Assembly: GCF_017114865.1 (NCBI RefSeq)
Contig: NZ_JADEYH010000037.1
Coordinates: 1 to 40,912 of the forward strand
Source of the DNA: Streptomyces verrucosisporus
GTDB lineage: Bacteria > Actinomycetota > Actinomycetes > Streptomycetales > Streptomycetaceae
Direction of reading: 5' to 3'
Length of the DNA: 40,912 nucleotides
Shown: positions 8,560-15,914 of the stretch, piece after piece
Layout: every line of letters begins with the position of its first letter
Numbering within the stretch: position 1 is the first letter of the stretch
Notes under the pieces: model-generated
Told to the model about the DNA's origin: nothing
Databases searched by the model: none
Seen by the model: only the letters and a program-made list of their open reading frames with translations
Made by a program: the position numbers and the translations under genes

Positions 8560-8589
8560 TTGTGACTCATGTCACTCCGCGGCTAGACT
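8560..8589 (+). promoter_or_regulatory. Predicted promoter of the RiPP cluster with inverted repeat
   Basis: A -35-like TTGTGA (8560-8565) and a -10-like TAGACT (8584-8589) are separated by 18 nt. Inside the spacer lies the perfect inverted repeat GTGAC-TCAT-GTCAC (8562-8575), a plausible repressor site. The predicted transcript start leaves about 90 nt of leader before the GTG at 8686. It lies in the 236-nt gap between the acyl-CoA dehydrogenase and the cluster, and no other feature is evident in that gap. Confidence 0.5.
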
Positions 8590-8685
8590 CCCGCCCGCTG
8601 CGATTCGCACACGTTTTCTTCGCATGTCGACCATCGGATCCAACCTTCACGGACACCACGTGGAGATCGAGTGGAGGGACTGCGC

Positions 8686-8832
8686 GTGGAAAGAGCACCG
8701 GCATCACGGAAGACGAGCGTTTTATCCACGTTGATCCGTTTGGGCGCACTGCTTTCCGTACTGCTCTCCGCACGGCTCTCCGCGTCGCTTCCCGCCCCGC
8801 TTCCCGCGCCGCGCCCCCGGTCCGGCCGGTGA
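8686..8832 (+). CDS. Small coupled ORF (48 aa) with TTA codon, head of RiPP operon
   Basis: I do not recognise the family. The GTG start has a strong GGAGGG site 7 nt upstream, and the stop overlaps the next gene's start as GTGA, the signature of translational coupling. The product has a basic N-terminus (MERAPASRKTS), a hydrophobic stretch (LIRLGALLSVLLSA) and a repetitive tail (SLPAPLPAPRP). It could be a short membrane peptide or a leader whose translation delivers ribosomes to the exporter. Codon 13 (8722-8724) is the rare leucine codon TTA, read by bldA tRNA in Streptomyces. The tail comes from a 12-nt tandem repeat. It might be a regulatory uORF rather than a functional peptide. Confidence 0.55.
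   Translation: MERAPASRKTSVLSTLIRLGALLSVLLSARLSASLPAPLPAPRPRSGR
8749..8808 (+). repeat. 12-nt tandem repeat, 5 copies, inside the small ORF
   Basis: Five consecutive 12-nt units, CTGCTTTCCGTA, CTGCTCTCCGCA, CGGCTCTCCGCG, TCGCTTCCCGCC and CCGCTTCCCGCG, follow the pattern yGCTyTCCGCr with drift. In the small ORF they encode a four-residue repeat of the type x-L-S/P-A/V. The unit is a multiple of three, so copy-number change would keep the frame. Confidence 0.75.
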
Positions 8833-10130
8833 GGCGGACCACGCCCGCCGGCCCGGAGGCCGGCGGCCACCGGGCTTCCGCCCCGCGCCGCGACGTACGG
8901 CTGCTGTGGTGGGCCAACAGCACCGACGCCCTGGGCACCCAGATCTCCGGCCTCGCCCTCCCCCTGCTCCTGCTGGGCCTGGGGTACTCCCCCGTACTCG
9001 TCGGAGCCGTCGCGGGGGCCTCCACCGCACTGGGGCTGCTGCTGGGCCCGTTCGCCGCCGTGCCCGCCGACCGGGGCGCCCGCCGCCGCGTGATGATCCT
9101 CTGCGCCGCGGTGTCCGCCGCCGCGCTGGGGTCGCTCGCCGCGGCCCTGGCCCTGGGCTCGCTCCATCCGGCGCACCTGTTCGCCGCGGTCCTCGTCGAG
9201 CGCGTCGCGACCGCCTGCCAGGAGGCGGCGGCCCGCGGCGCCGTGGCCCTGGTCTGCCCCGCGGACGACCATCCGAGGGTGGTCTCGCGGCTCCAGGCCG
9301 GCGAGCAGGGCGCCCTGGTGCTGGGACCGCTGCTGGGCGGACTGCTCTACCAGGCCGGCCGGTGGCTGCCGTTCCTGGCGGACGCCCTGTCCTACCTCGT
9401 CGCCGCGCTGTGTGTGCGCGGCATGCGCTCGGACCTCGCCCCGGCGGGGAGGGCCGGACGGGACGAGCGCCCTTCACGGGCCCGTTGGGCGGCCTTCGCC
9501 TCCGAGGCGGGTGCGGGTCTCGCCCTGGTCCTGCGCTCCCCCGTACTGCGCCTGGTGCTGGTGTGGACGGCCGCAGCCGGCGGACTGCTGGTCGCGCTCC
9601 ACTACACGGTCGTCTTCGCCCTCCAGGACGGCGGGCGGGGCCCGGCCGCCGTGGGGCTGGTGTTCTCCGTCGCGGGCGCCGCGGGCCTCGCCGGGGCACT
9701 GGCCGCACCCGCCGTGGTCCGGCGGCTGACCGCGCCGCGGACGCTGGTGGCGGTCTCCTGGCTGGTGGTGGCGCCCGCCGCCGCACTGGCGGCCGTAAGC
9801 GGCCCATGGTCGTACGGGCCGCTGTTCGGCGTCGTCTCCCTGCTGGTCCCGGCCGCCGTGGTGGTACTCCAGACCCGGGCGCTGCGGGTGACTCCGCCCG
9901 AGTTGCAGGCCCGCACGGGGACGGCGCTGGCCACCGCGGCGGGCATCGCCGCGGCGGTGGCGCCGCCGGCCGCCGGGGCAGCCGTGGACCGGGCCGGGCC
10001 CGCGCCGACGATCGCGGGGTGCGCGGTACTGCTGGCCGTGCTCGCCGCGGGCACCACGCTGGCGGTGGCCCGCGGCGTCCTGTCCGCACCCCTGCCCGGG
10101 CCGGCCGCGACAGTGAAGGAGGCGCTGTGA
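8829..10130 (+). CDS. MFS exporter of the RiPP cluster
   Basis: A 433-residue major facilitator of the EntS/MFS_3-like type, with about twelve hydrophobic segments beginning at LLWWANSTDALGTQISGLAL. A PADRGARRR loop between segments 2 and 3 matches the MFS loop motif. The GTG at 8829 overlaps the stop of the small ORF (GTGA) and has no ribosome site of its own, supporting coupling; longer in-frame extensions upstream would add a non-membrane Arg-rich tail and are rejected. The 3' end overlaps the peptidase start (GTGA at 10127). By context it most likely exports the modified peptide or gives self-resistance. Confidence 0.82.
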   Translation: MRRTTPAGPEAGGHRASAPRRDVRLLWWANSTDALGTQISGLALPLLLLGLGYSPVLVGAVAGASTALGLLLGPFAAVPADRGARRRVMILCAAVSAAALGSLAAALALGSLHPAHLFAAVLVERVATACQEAAARGAVALVCPADDHPRVVSRLQAGEQGALVLGPLLGGLLYQAGRWLPFLADALSYLVAALCVRGMRSDLAPAGRAGRDERPSRARWAAFASEAGAGLALVLRSPVLRLVLVWTAAAGGLLVALHYTVVFALQDGGRGPAAVGLVFSVAGAAGLAGALAAPAVVRRLTAPRTLVAVSWLVVAPAAALAAVSGPWSYGPLFGVVSLLVPAAVVVLQTRALRVTPPELQARTGTALATAAGIAAAVAPPAAGAAVDRAGPAPTIAGCAVLLAVLAAGTTLAVARGVLSAPLPGPAATVKEAL

Positions 10131-12025
10131 ACACGGCCTCCTCCGCGCCGGACGCGGACCGTCCCGCACCCGGCTACCGCGTCTACCGGCCGGTGCTGCC
10201 GGAGGTCTGCCCCCGTGACCCGGCGCTGATGGTGCTCACCGGCGACGCCGGCGGCCGCTGCGAGGTCTTCGCCCTCGACACCCGCACCGGCCGCACCCGG
10301 CAGGTCACCGACCGCCCTCGCGGCACCCTGCACTGCGCCATCGACGCCGACGCCGCCGTCTGGTGGTTCGACGAGGACGAGACCGGGCGCGGCCGCTGGC
10401 TCCACCAGGACTTCCACGGCGGTCCCGTACGGCCCGGCCTGACCGGTCTGCCCGCCGGGACCCCGCGCGGGCTGGCCGTCGGCGCCGGCGCAACGGTCGC
10501 CGTCGGACTCGGCGACGGAAACGGTCTGACCGTCCACCTCGGCCGGCGCGGCGGCCCGGGCCGGCCGGTTCTGCGGACGGAGGGGCACGCGGTCCTGTGC
10601 GGGCTCTCCCCGGACGGCCGGCTGCTGGCCGTCACCCGCTCGGCCTCCTCCGAGCGGGCCGTCAGTGTCCACACCGCATCCGGCGGGACGGTGGCGGAGC
10701 TGTCCGGCCGGGGCGGCGGACTGTGGGCACTGGGTTTCGCCCCCACCGCCCCCGCCTCCCCCGGCGGTGGTGAAGACGGCGGGGCGGAGCTGCTGCTGGT
10801 GCGGCAGGACGGCGACCGCTACCGGACCGCCACCTGGCGCACCGGAGACGGAGTGCGCCCGCACCCGTGGTGCGCCTTCGACACCGAGATCACCGCCCGC
10901 TGGCACCCCCGGGGGCGCCGGTTCCTGGTGCGCCAGGACCGCCACGGCCGCAGCCTGCTGTTCACCGCCGACCTGGACCGGCAGGCCCTGACCCCCGTGC
11001 CGGTGCCCCGCGGCAGTGTCCTGGACGCCGTGCCCCGGCCGGACGGGGACGTGCACTACCTGTGGACCGACACCGCCACCCCGCCGCACGCCCGTTCCGC
11101 CTCCGGCGCCCCGCCTCCGGCCGCGGAGGCACCCGCCGTCCGGGTGCCCGGACGGCACACCGAACTGTGGACGCCCGGGCCGGACGGGGAGGTCCACACC
11201 CTGCTCAGTCTCCCCGAGCGCCCCGCCGTCCGTCCGCCGCTGGTGATGCTCGTCCACGGCGGCCCCGCCGACCACGACCGGGACGCCTACGACCCGACCG
11301 TGCACTCGCTGGTCGCCTCCGGCTTCGCCGTGGCCCGGGTCAACTACCGCGGCTCCACCGGCTACGGGCCCCGCTGGCGCACGGCGTACGGCCAGGGGGT
11401 GGGCCTGACCCAGGTCGCCGACCTCGTCTCCGTCCGGGCCGACGTACTGGCGCGCGGGCTGGCAGACCCCGGCGCGGTGGGCCTGTGGGGCACCTCCTGG
11501 GGCGGCTATCTCGTCCTGCTGGCGCTGGGCACCCGGCCCGGCCTGTGGCACGCGGGGGTGGCCGTCAAACCGCTGGCCGACTGCGCCACCGCCCACCGCA
11601 CCGGTACGCCGGCCCTGCGCGCCCTGGACGAGGCGCTGTTCGGGGGCACCCCCGAGCAGGTGCCCGGGCTCTACGCACGCAGCTCCCCCGTCCACTACGC
11701 GCACCGGGTGCGGGCGCCGCTGCTGATGGCCGCGGCCCTCCACGACGTCAAGTGCCCGCCGGAGCAGGTGCGCACGTATCTGGCGGCGCTGCGCGCCTCG
11801 GGGGTGCGTCACGAGGAGATGTGGCTGGACTCCGGCCACGACGGCTACCTCGGCGGCGACCACGTCGCCGTGCTGCGCGGGGCCCTGGGCTTTCTGGACC
11901 GGGAGCTGCGCGGCGCCGGCCGGGCGACCGGCCGCGATCACGACTCCCCGCCCCGGCCGGGGCGGGGGCAGGGCCGGCCGCCGGCACCGGCGGCCGGGGA
12001 CCGAGTGGACCACGAGAGGAGGTAG
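10127..12025 (+). CDS. S9 family (prolyl-oligopeptidase type) serine peptidase
   Basis: A 632-residue two-domain peptidase: an N-terminal beta-propeller-like region (about residues 1-360) and a C-terminal alpha/beta-hydrolase domain. The catalytic triad is visible as Ser457 in GTSWGG, Asp540 in LHDVKCPPEQ and His571 in DSGHDGYLGG; the oxyanion region VHGGPADHDRD is also present. There is no signal peptide, so it is cytoplasmic. The GTG start overlaps the MFS stop and has AAGGAGG just upstream. It ends 2 nt before the precursor gene. The family includes prolyl oligopeptidases and acylaminoacyl peptidases, so it could remove the leader, trim the core at prolines, or degrade product for immunity. 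Confidence 0.88.
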   Translation: MNTASSAPDADRPAPGYRVYRPVLPEVCPRDPALMVLTGDAGGRCEVFALDTRTGRTRQVTDRPRGTLHCAIDADAAVWWFDEDETGRGRWLHQDFHGGPVRPGLTGLPAGTPRGLAVGAGATVAVGLGDGNGLTVHLGRRGGPGRPVLRTEGHAVLCGLSPDGRLLAVTRSASSERAVSVHTASGGTVAELSGRGGGLWALGFAPTAPASPGGGEDGGAELLLVRQDGDRYRTATWRTGDGVRPHPWCAFDTEITARWHPRGRRFLVRQDRHGRSLLFTADLDRQALTPVPVPRGSVLDAVPRPDGDVHYLWTDTATPPHARSASGAPPPAAEAPAVRVPGRHTELWTPGPDGEVHTLLSLPERPAVRPPLVMLVHGGPADHDRDAYDPTVHSLVASGFAVARVNYRGSTGYGPRWRTAYGQGVGLTQVADLVSVRADVLARGLADPGAVGLWGTSWGGYLVLLALGTRPGLWHAGVAVKPLADCATAHRTGTPALRALDEALFGGTPEQVPGLYARSSPVHYAHRVRAPLLMAAALHDVKCPPEQVRTYLAALRASGVRHEEMWLDSGHDGYLGGDHVAVLRGALGFLDRELRGAGRATGRDHDSPPRPGRGQGRPPAPAAGDRVDHERR

Positions 12026-12027
12026 CC

Positions 12028-12147
12028 ATGCAGAAGGACGTCATCAACAACGACCCGCTCGCGGGCGACGAGGAGAACCGCAAGCCCTCCGTCGGCATCA
12101 CCGTCACCATCCCGTTCCGCAACGCGGAGGACACCGAGGAGGAGTGA
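12028..12147 (+). CDS. RiPP precursor peptide candidate (39 aa)
   Basis: A 39-residue acidic peptide with a strong ribosome site (GAGAGGAGG) placed at the peptidase stop. Residues 1-20 look like a leader (MQKDVINNDPLAGDEENRKP). Residues 21-29 are SVGITVTIP, rich in beta-branched Val, Ile and Thr, and the tail is FRNAEDTEEE. There is no cysteine, so lanthionine- and sactipeptide-type bridges are excluded. Pro20 and Pro29 flank the nonapeptide, matching the specificity of the upstream prolyl-type peptidase. The downstream B12 radical SAM enzyme suggests C-methylation, for example of valine or isoleucine. The identity as precursor is inferred from size, position and composition; I recognise no characterised relative. 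Confidence 0.75.
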   Translation: MQKDVINNDPLAGDEENRKPSVGITVTIPFRNAEDTEEE

Positions 12148-12156
12148 CTCCTCACC

Positions 12157-12187
12157 GCCCGGCCCGGCCCTCGACGCCGGGCCGGGC
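12157..12187 (+). terminator. Perfect 12-bp hairpin after the precursor gene
   Basis: GCCCGGCCCGGC (12157-12168) and GCCGGGCCGGGC (12176-12187) are exact reverse complements around a 7-nt loop, starting 10 nt after the precursor stop. No U-run follows. It is likely a partial terminator or a 3' stabiliser, which would give more precursor than enzyme mRNA, as in many RiPP operons. Confidence 0.7.
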
Positions 12188-12247
12188 GGCCACCTGCCCT
12201 CGCCGCCGCCCGCCCCCGGCCACATCTTCCGTACCGAGGAGTCCGCC

Positions 12248-14185
12248 ATGCGCGTCCTGCTGGTCAACATGCCCTGGTCACCGATCGATCTGCCGTCCCT
12301 GGCGCTCGGCATCCTCAAGCGCAGCGTGGACGAGCGGGTTCCCGGCGGCCGGGCCGAGGTGCTGCACGCCAACCTGGAGTTCACCGACTGGATCACCCGC
12401 CGCATGGAGTTCACCGGGGACGACTACGAGTACTACGCCCTTTCCTCCTACTTCATGGGATGCGGCGACTGGGTGTTCTCCTCCGCGCTCTACGACGACC
12501 CCGAGTGGCGGACCGAGGAGTTCACCGCCGTGATGAGCGGAAAGCTGCGCCCCTCCCGTCTGCGGCTGACACGGGAGCTGCACCGGATCGCGCCGGAGTT
12601 CGTCCGGGAGACCGCCGAGCGGATCGTGGCGTACGAACCGGACGTGGTCGGCTTCACCTCCACCTTCCAGCAGAACACCGCCGCGCTGGCCGCCGCCCGG
12701 CAGGTCAAGCTGCTGGCCCCGCACATCGTGACCGTCATGGGCGGCGCCAACTGCGACGCCGAGCAGGGCGCCGCCGTCCACCGCAACTTCACCTTCGTGG
12801 ACCACGTGGTGCGCGGCGAGGGCGAGGTGGCCTTCCCCCGGCTGCTGACGGCACTGGCCGAGGGCGCCGAGGGCGCCGGCCTGTCGGACATACCGGGGCT
12901 GTGCCACCGTGGGGCGGACAAGGCCGCCACCGTCAACCCGATGAGCACCTCCCCGATGCCCCCGTCCGCCATCCTGCCGCCCGACTACACCGGCTACTTC
13001 GAGCGGCTGGCCGCCTCCGTGGCCCGCAACTGGGTGGAGCCCAAGCTCGTCGTCGAGGGGGCCCGCGGCTGCTGGTGGGGCGAGAAGCACCACTGCACCT
13101 TCTGCGGGCTGAACGGCTCGTTCATGCAGTTCCGCAGCAAGAGCCCGGAGGTCTTCCACGACGAGATCATGGAACTGGCCCGCCGGCACCGGGTGCTGGA
13201 CATGTACGTCGTCGACAACATCCTCGACATGGGCTACCTCAACACGGTGCTGCCCCGCATCATCGACAGCGGGTACGACCTGCGGCTGCACATCGAGATC
13301 AAGGCGAACATGCGCCGCTCCCAGCTGCGCACCCTCGCGGACGCGGGCCTGATCTACGTCCAGCCGGGCATCGAGAGCCTCAACAGCCGTGTGCTGGGGC
13401 TGATGGACAAGGGGGTCAGCGGCTGCCAGAACGTCCGGATGCTGCGGGACGGCGCCGAGACCGGCCTGTCGGTCTCCTGGAACTACCTCCACGGCTTCCC
13501 CGGCGAGACGGCCGCCGACTACGAGGGGGTCATCGCCCAGATACCGGCGCTGGAACATCTCAACCCACCGGTCGACCTGTCCGCCCGCATCGCCATCGAG
13601 CGTTTCAGCCCGTACTTCACCCGCCCCGAGCTCGGCTTCTCCGGCCTGCGCGCCGAGGAGCACTACCGCTTCACCTACGACCTGCCCGAGGAGGAGCTGT
13701 ACGACCTGGCCTATGTGTTCGAGGCCCCGGCGCGCGGCATTGGGGAGGAGACCGTGAAGTCGCTCAACGAGGCGCTGGCCGCCTGGAAGAAGGCCCATGC
13801 CGACAGCAGGCTCACCCACGCCGACCTGGGGGACCGGATCGTGCTGGTCAGCCGCCGGAGGCTGTTCGACTGGGGTGCGCTGGAGCTGACCGATCCGCTG
13901 GAGATCGCGGCCTTCCGGCTGCTGGACCAGCCGCACGCCCCCGCGGCCCTCACCCGCAAGCTCACCGCCCGGCTGCGGTACGCCGTGGAGGGGGACACCG
14001 TGGCGGAGCTGCTGGAGCGCTGGGTGGAGCTGGGCCTGGTCTTCGCCGAGGGCGGCCAGTACGTCCATGTGGCCCCCGCGGCGGTCAACGAGGACCTGCT
14101 GAGGCTGGACTTCATGCGCCATCTGCACGCAGCCCCGCGGGAGGGCGGCCCCACACCGGCGGCGCGGCCGACGGCCGGTGTCTGA
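12248..14185 (+). CDS. B12-binding radical SAM RiPP-maturation C-methyltransferase
   Basis: A 645-residue enzyme. The N-terminal half is a cobalamin-binding Rossmann-type region (DVVGFTSTFQQNT, then VTVMGGANCDAEQG). The radical SAM domain holds the [4Fe-4S] cysteines in GCWWGEKHHCTFCGLNG as Cys275-x7-Cys283-x2-Cys286, the expanded spacing and wording typical of the family named RiPP maturation radical SAM protein 1. A C-terminal winged-helix-like region (about residues 540-620) may bind the leader. ATG start with GAGGAG at 6 nt. It directly follows the precursor candidate and hairpin. The expected chemistry is methylation of unactivated carbon using SAM and methylcobalamin; the methylated residue is unknown. 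Confidence 0.9.
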   Translation: MRVLLVNMPWSPIDLPSLALGILKRSVDERVPGGRAEVLHANLEFTDWITRRMEFTGDDYEYYALSSYFMGCGDWVFSSALYDDPEWRTEEFTAVMSGKLRPSRLRLTRELHRIAPEFVRETAERIVAYEPDVVGFTSTFQQNTAALAAARQVKLLAPHIVTVMGGANCDAEQGAAVHRNFTFVDHVVRGEGEVAFPRLLTALAEGAEGAGLSDIPGLCHRGADKAATVNPMSTSPMPPSAILPPDYTGYFERLAASVARNWVEPKLVVEGARGCWWGEKHHCTFCGLNGSFMQFRSKSPEVFHDEIMELARRHRVLDMYVVDNILDMGYLNTVLPRIIDSGYDLRLHIEIKANMRRSQLRTLADAGLIYVQPGIESLNSRVLGLMDKGVSGCQNVRMLRDGAETGLSVSWNYLHGFPGETAADYEGVIAQIPALEHLNPPVDLSARIAIERFSPYFTRPELGFSGLRAEEHYRFTYDLPEEELYDLAYVFEAPARGIGEETVKSLNEALAAWKKAHADSRLTHADLGDRIVLVSRRRLFDWGALELTDPLEIAAFRLLDQPHAPAALTRKLTARLRYAVEGDTVAELLERWVELGLVFAEGGQYVHVAPAAVNEDLLRLDFMRHLHAAPREGGPTPAARPTAGV

Positions 14186-14263
14186 GGGTTCCGCGAGCCG
14201 CCGAGGACCGGATCACAGACCGCCGGCCACCGGCCGGGCGGGCGAACGAGAGAGAGGGCACGA

Positions 14264-14947
14264 GTGAGCACGACGATCACGGAACACCCCGGCGGCCCGG
14301 CGCCGCTGACCGTCACCGCCTGGCGCGACTACGACCCGCGGGCGTGCGCGCTGCCCGGCATGCGCCTGGGCGACGTACGGATCGAGGATTCGGTCGCGGC
14401 CGCGGTGGACCGGCTGTGGGAGTCGGGCGCCCGCAGGGTGCGGCTGCCTCGCACGGTGGACCTCGCAGCCACCGGTGATCCCGGTGCCGCGGCTCGCGCC
14501 GTCCGCGATCTGTGCCTGGTGCGCGACCTCACCGCACGCGCGGTGTTCGTCGAGTGGCGGCTGCGGCTGGCCCCGGAGCCCTCCGGCGGCTGGGAGCTCC
14601 TGGGGCACCTCCAGCCGCCCGCCGGGTTGGAGGGGCCGGAAGACTCGGCCGGTGCGCTGGCCCGATGGCGCGAGGGGCACTACCTGTGCAAGTGCCTGTG
14701 GCGGCAGGGCCCGGGTTTCGTGCAGATACGCGACCGCCGCTGGGGGGACCTGCGCCGCTTCACCGCCGACGGGCCCGAGTACCACGCGGCCATCACCGCG
14801 CTCGCCTACGGCGCCCGCCCCGGTGACGTGCCCGCGCCGGTCCTGGCGGAGTTCCGCGAGGAGCGCCTGGTGGCCGATGTGGGGCCCCTGGCGCTGTGGC
14901 TGCCCTACCGGGTGCGGCGGTGGATCCAGGAGGCCATGGCGATCTGA
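14264..14947 (+). CDS. Unassigned RiPP-cluster protein, possibly DUF5825
   Basis: A 227-residue soluble protein with no signal peptide, membrane segment or recognisable catalytic motif. Features are a Trp/Arg-rich middle and the end (WRQGPGFVQIRDRRWG, then PLALWLPYRVRRW). From memory, proteins of this size and position beside RiPP maturation radical SAM enzymes belong to DUF5825; this was not checked. The GTG start follows GAGAGAGGG and lies 78 nt after the radical SAM gene, so it closes the operon. A role in substrate binding or as an accessory partner of the radical SAM enzyme is plausible. Confidence 0.65.
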   Translation: MSTTITEHPGGPAPLTVTAWRDYDPRACALPGMRLGDVRIEDSVAAAVDRLWESGARRVRLPRTVDLAATGDPGAAARAVRDLCLVRDLTARAVFVEWRLRLAPEPSGGWELLGHLQPPAGLEGPEDSAGALARWREGHYLCKCLWRQGPGFVQIRDRRWGDLRRFTADGPEYHAAITALAYGARPGDVPAPVLAEFREERLVADVGPLALWLPYRVRRWIQEAMAI

Positions 14948-14957
14948 CGTCACGTCG

Positions 14958-14989
14958 TTGAGGCCTTGAGTCCTTGAGGCCTTGAGGCA
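14958..14989. repeat. 8-nt tandem repeat, 4 copies
   Basis: TTGAGGCC, TTGAGTCC, TTGAGGCC and TTGAGGCA follow one another without gaps just after the RiPP cluster and immediately upstream of the beta-lactamase-like gene. Its last unit supplies the AGGCAGGA ribosome-site-like stretch. Because 8 is not a multiple of 3, copy-number change would move the in-frame TTG at 14982 but not the GTG at 15000. Confidence 0.75.
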
Positions 14990-14999
14990 GGATGGCCCG

Positions 15000-15914
15000 G
15001 TGGTGGAACAGGAGGACGCGGAGCGTGAGTTCGGCGCGCTGGGCGCCCGGGTGCGGCTGCACGCGCGCTGTGTGGACTGCGGGCGGCACACGGGAATCGG
15101 GCCGGACGAGCCGGTGGTCCTGGCCTCGGTCGTCAAGGTGCTCCTGGTGCTGGAGTTCGCCCGGCAGGCGGCGTACGGCCAGCTGGATCCGGCCGAGCGG
15201 GTGCTGGTGGGGCAGGCGGACCGGCTGGGCGGCACGGGCACGGCCGGGTGCCGTGACGACGTGGAGACGAGCCTGCGCGATCTGGCGTTCCTCACCCTGT
15301 CGGTGAGTGACAACACCGCCGCCGACGTGCTGTTCCGCAGGGTGGGCGCCGACGCCGTGGCACTGCTGGCGAGGGAGCTGGGGCTGGAGGGCACGCGGAT
15401 CGCCGGATCCCCCCGGGACCTGCTGGAGAGTGTGCTGGCGGAGGTCGGCGCCGCCGATCCTGCCGCGTTCGCCGCCGTCTACCCCACACTCTCCCCCGAG
15501 CGGATACGCTCCCTGCCCACGTCGGACCCGCGGCGCACCAACAGCGGCACCGCCCGGGACATGACCCGGCTGCTCGCCCTGGTCTGGACCGACCGCGCCG
15601 GACCGCCGCGGGCGTGCGCCGAGGTCAGGGACCTGATGGCGCGACAGGTGAGCTGGCACCGGCTGGCGGCGGCCTTCCCGGAGGAGGTGGCGGTCGCCGC
15701 GAAGTCGGGCACCCTGCCCGGCTTCCGCCACGAGATCGGCGTCATCGCCCCGCCCGGCGGCGGCCGTTACGCGGTCGCGGTGTTCACCGAGACCGTGAGC
15801 CCGGCCCAGCGCCGCCCGGACCTCGACGCGGCGATCGGCGCGGCGGGGCGCGCGGCGGTGGAGGAACTGTACGGCTGCTGTGGTCAGCCCCCCTCCGGCC
15901 GCCGCACCGCGTAG
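15000..15914 (+). CDS. Class A beta-lactamase-fold serine hydrolase
   Basis: A protein of about 304 residues with the penicillin-interacting motifs in order: S-x-x-K in ASVVKVL, SDN in SVSDNTAAD and KSG in AAKSGTLPG. A class A-like DPRRTNSGTARDMTRLL follows the omega-loop position, but by my hand alignment the deacylating Glu (Ambler 166) and Asn170 are not at their places, which argues against an efficient beta-lactamase. No signal peptide is visible, so it appears cytoplasmic. The GTG at 15000 is favoured for the AGGCAGGA upstream; GTG 15003 and TTG 14982 are alternatives. Its 3' end overlaps the convergent LysR gene by 31 nt. A DD-peptidase-like or esterase role is possible. Confidence 0.72.
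   Translation: MVEQEDAEREFGALGARVRLHARCVDCGRHTGIGPDEPVVLASVVKVLLVLEFARQAAYGQLDPAERVLVGQADRLGGTGTAGCRDDVETSLRDLAFLTLSVSDNTAADVLFRRVGADAVALLARELGLEGTRIAGSPRDLLESVLAEVGAADPAAFAAVYPTLSPERIRSLPTSDPRRTNSGTARDMTRLLALVWTDRAGPPRACAEVRDLMARQVSWHRLAAAFPEEVAVAAKSGTLPGFRHEIGVIAPPGGGRYAVAVFTETVSPAQRRPDLDAAIGAAGRAAVEELYGCCGQPPSGRRTA

Noticed and set aside
8511..8828. In-frame N-terminal extension of the MFS exporter
   Set aside because: It adds about 106 residues with no membrane or family character and overlaps the promoter and the small ORF; the GTGA overlap at 8829 gives normal MFS length.
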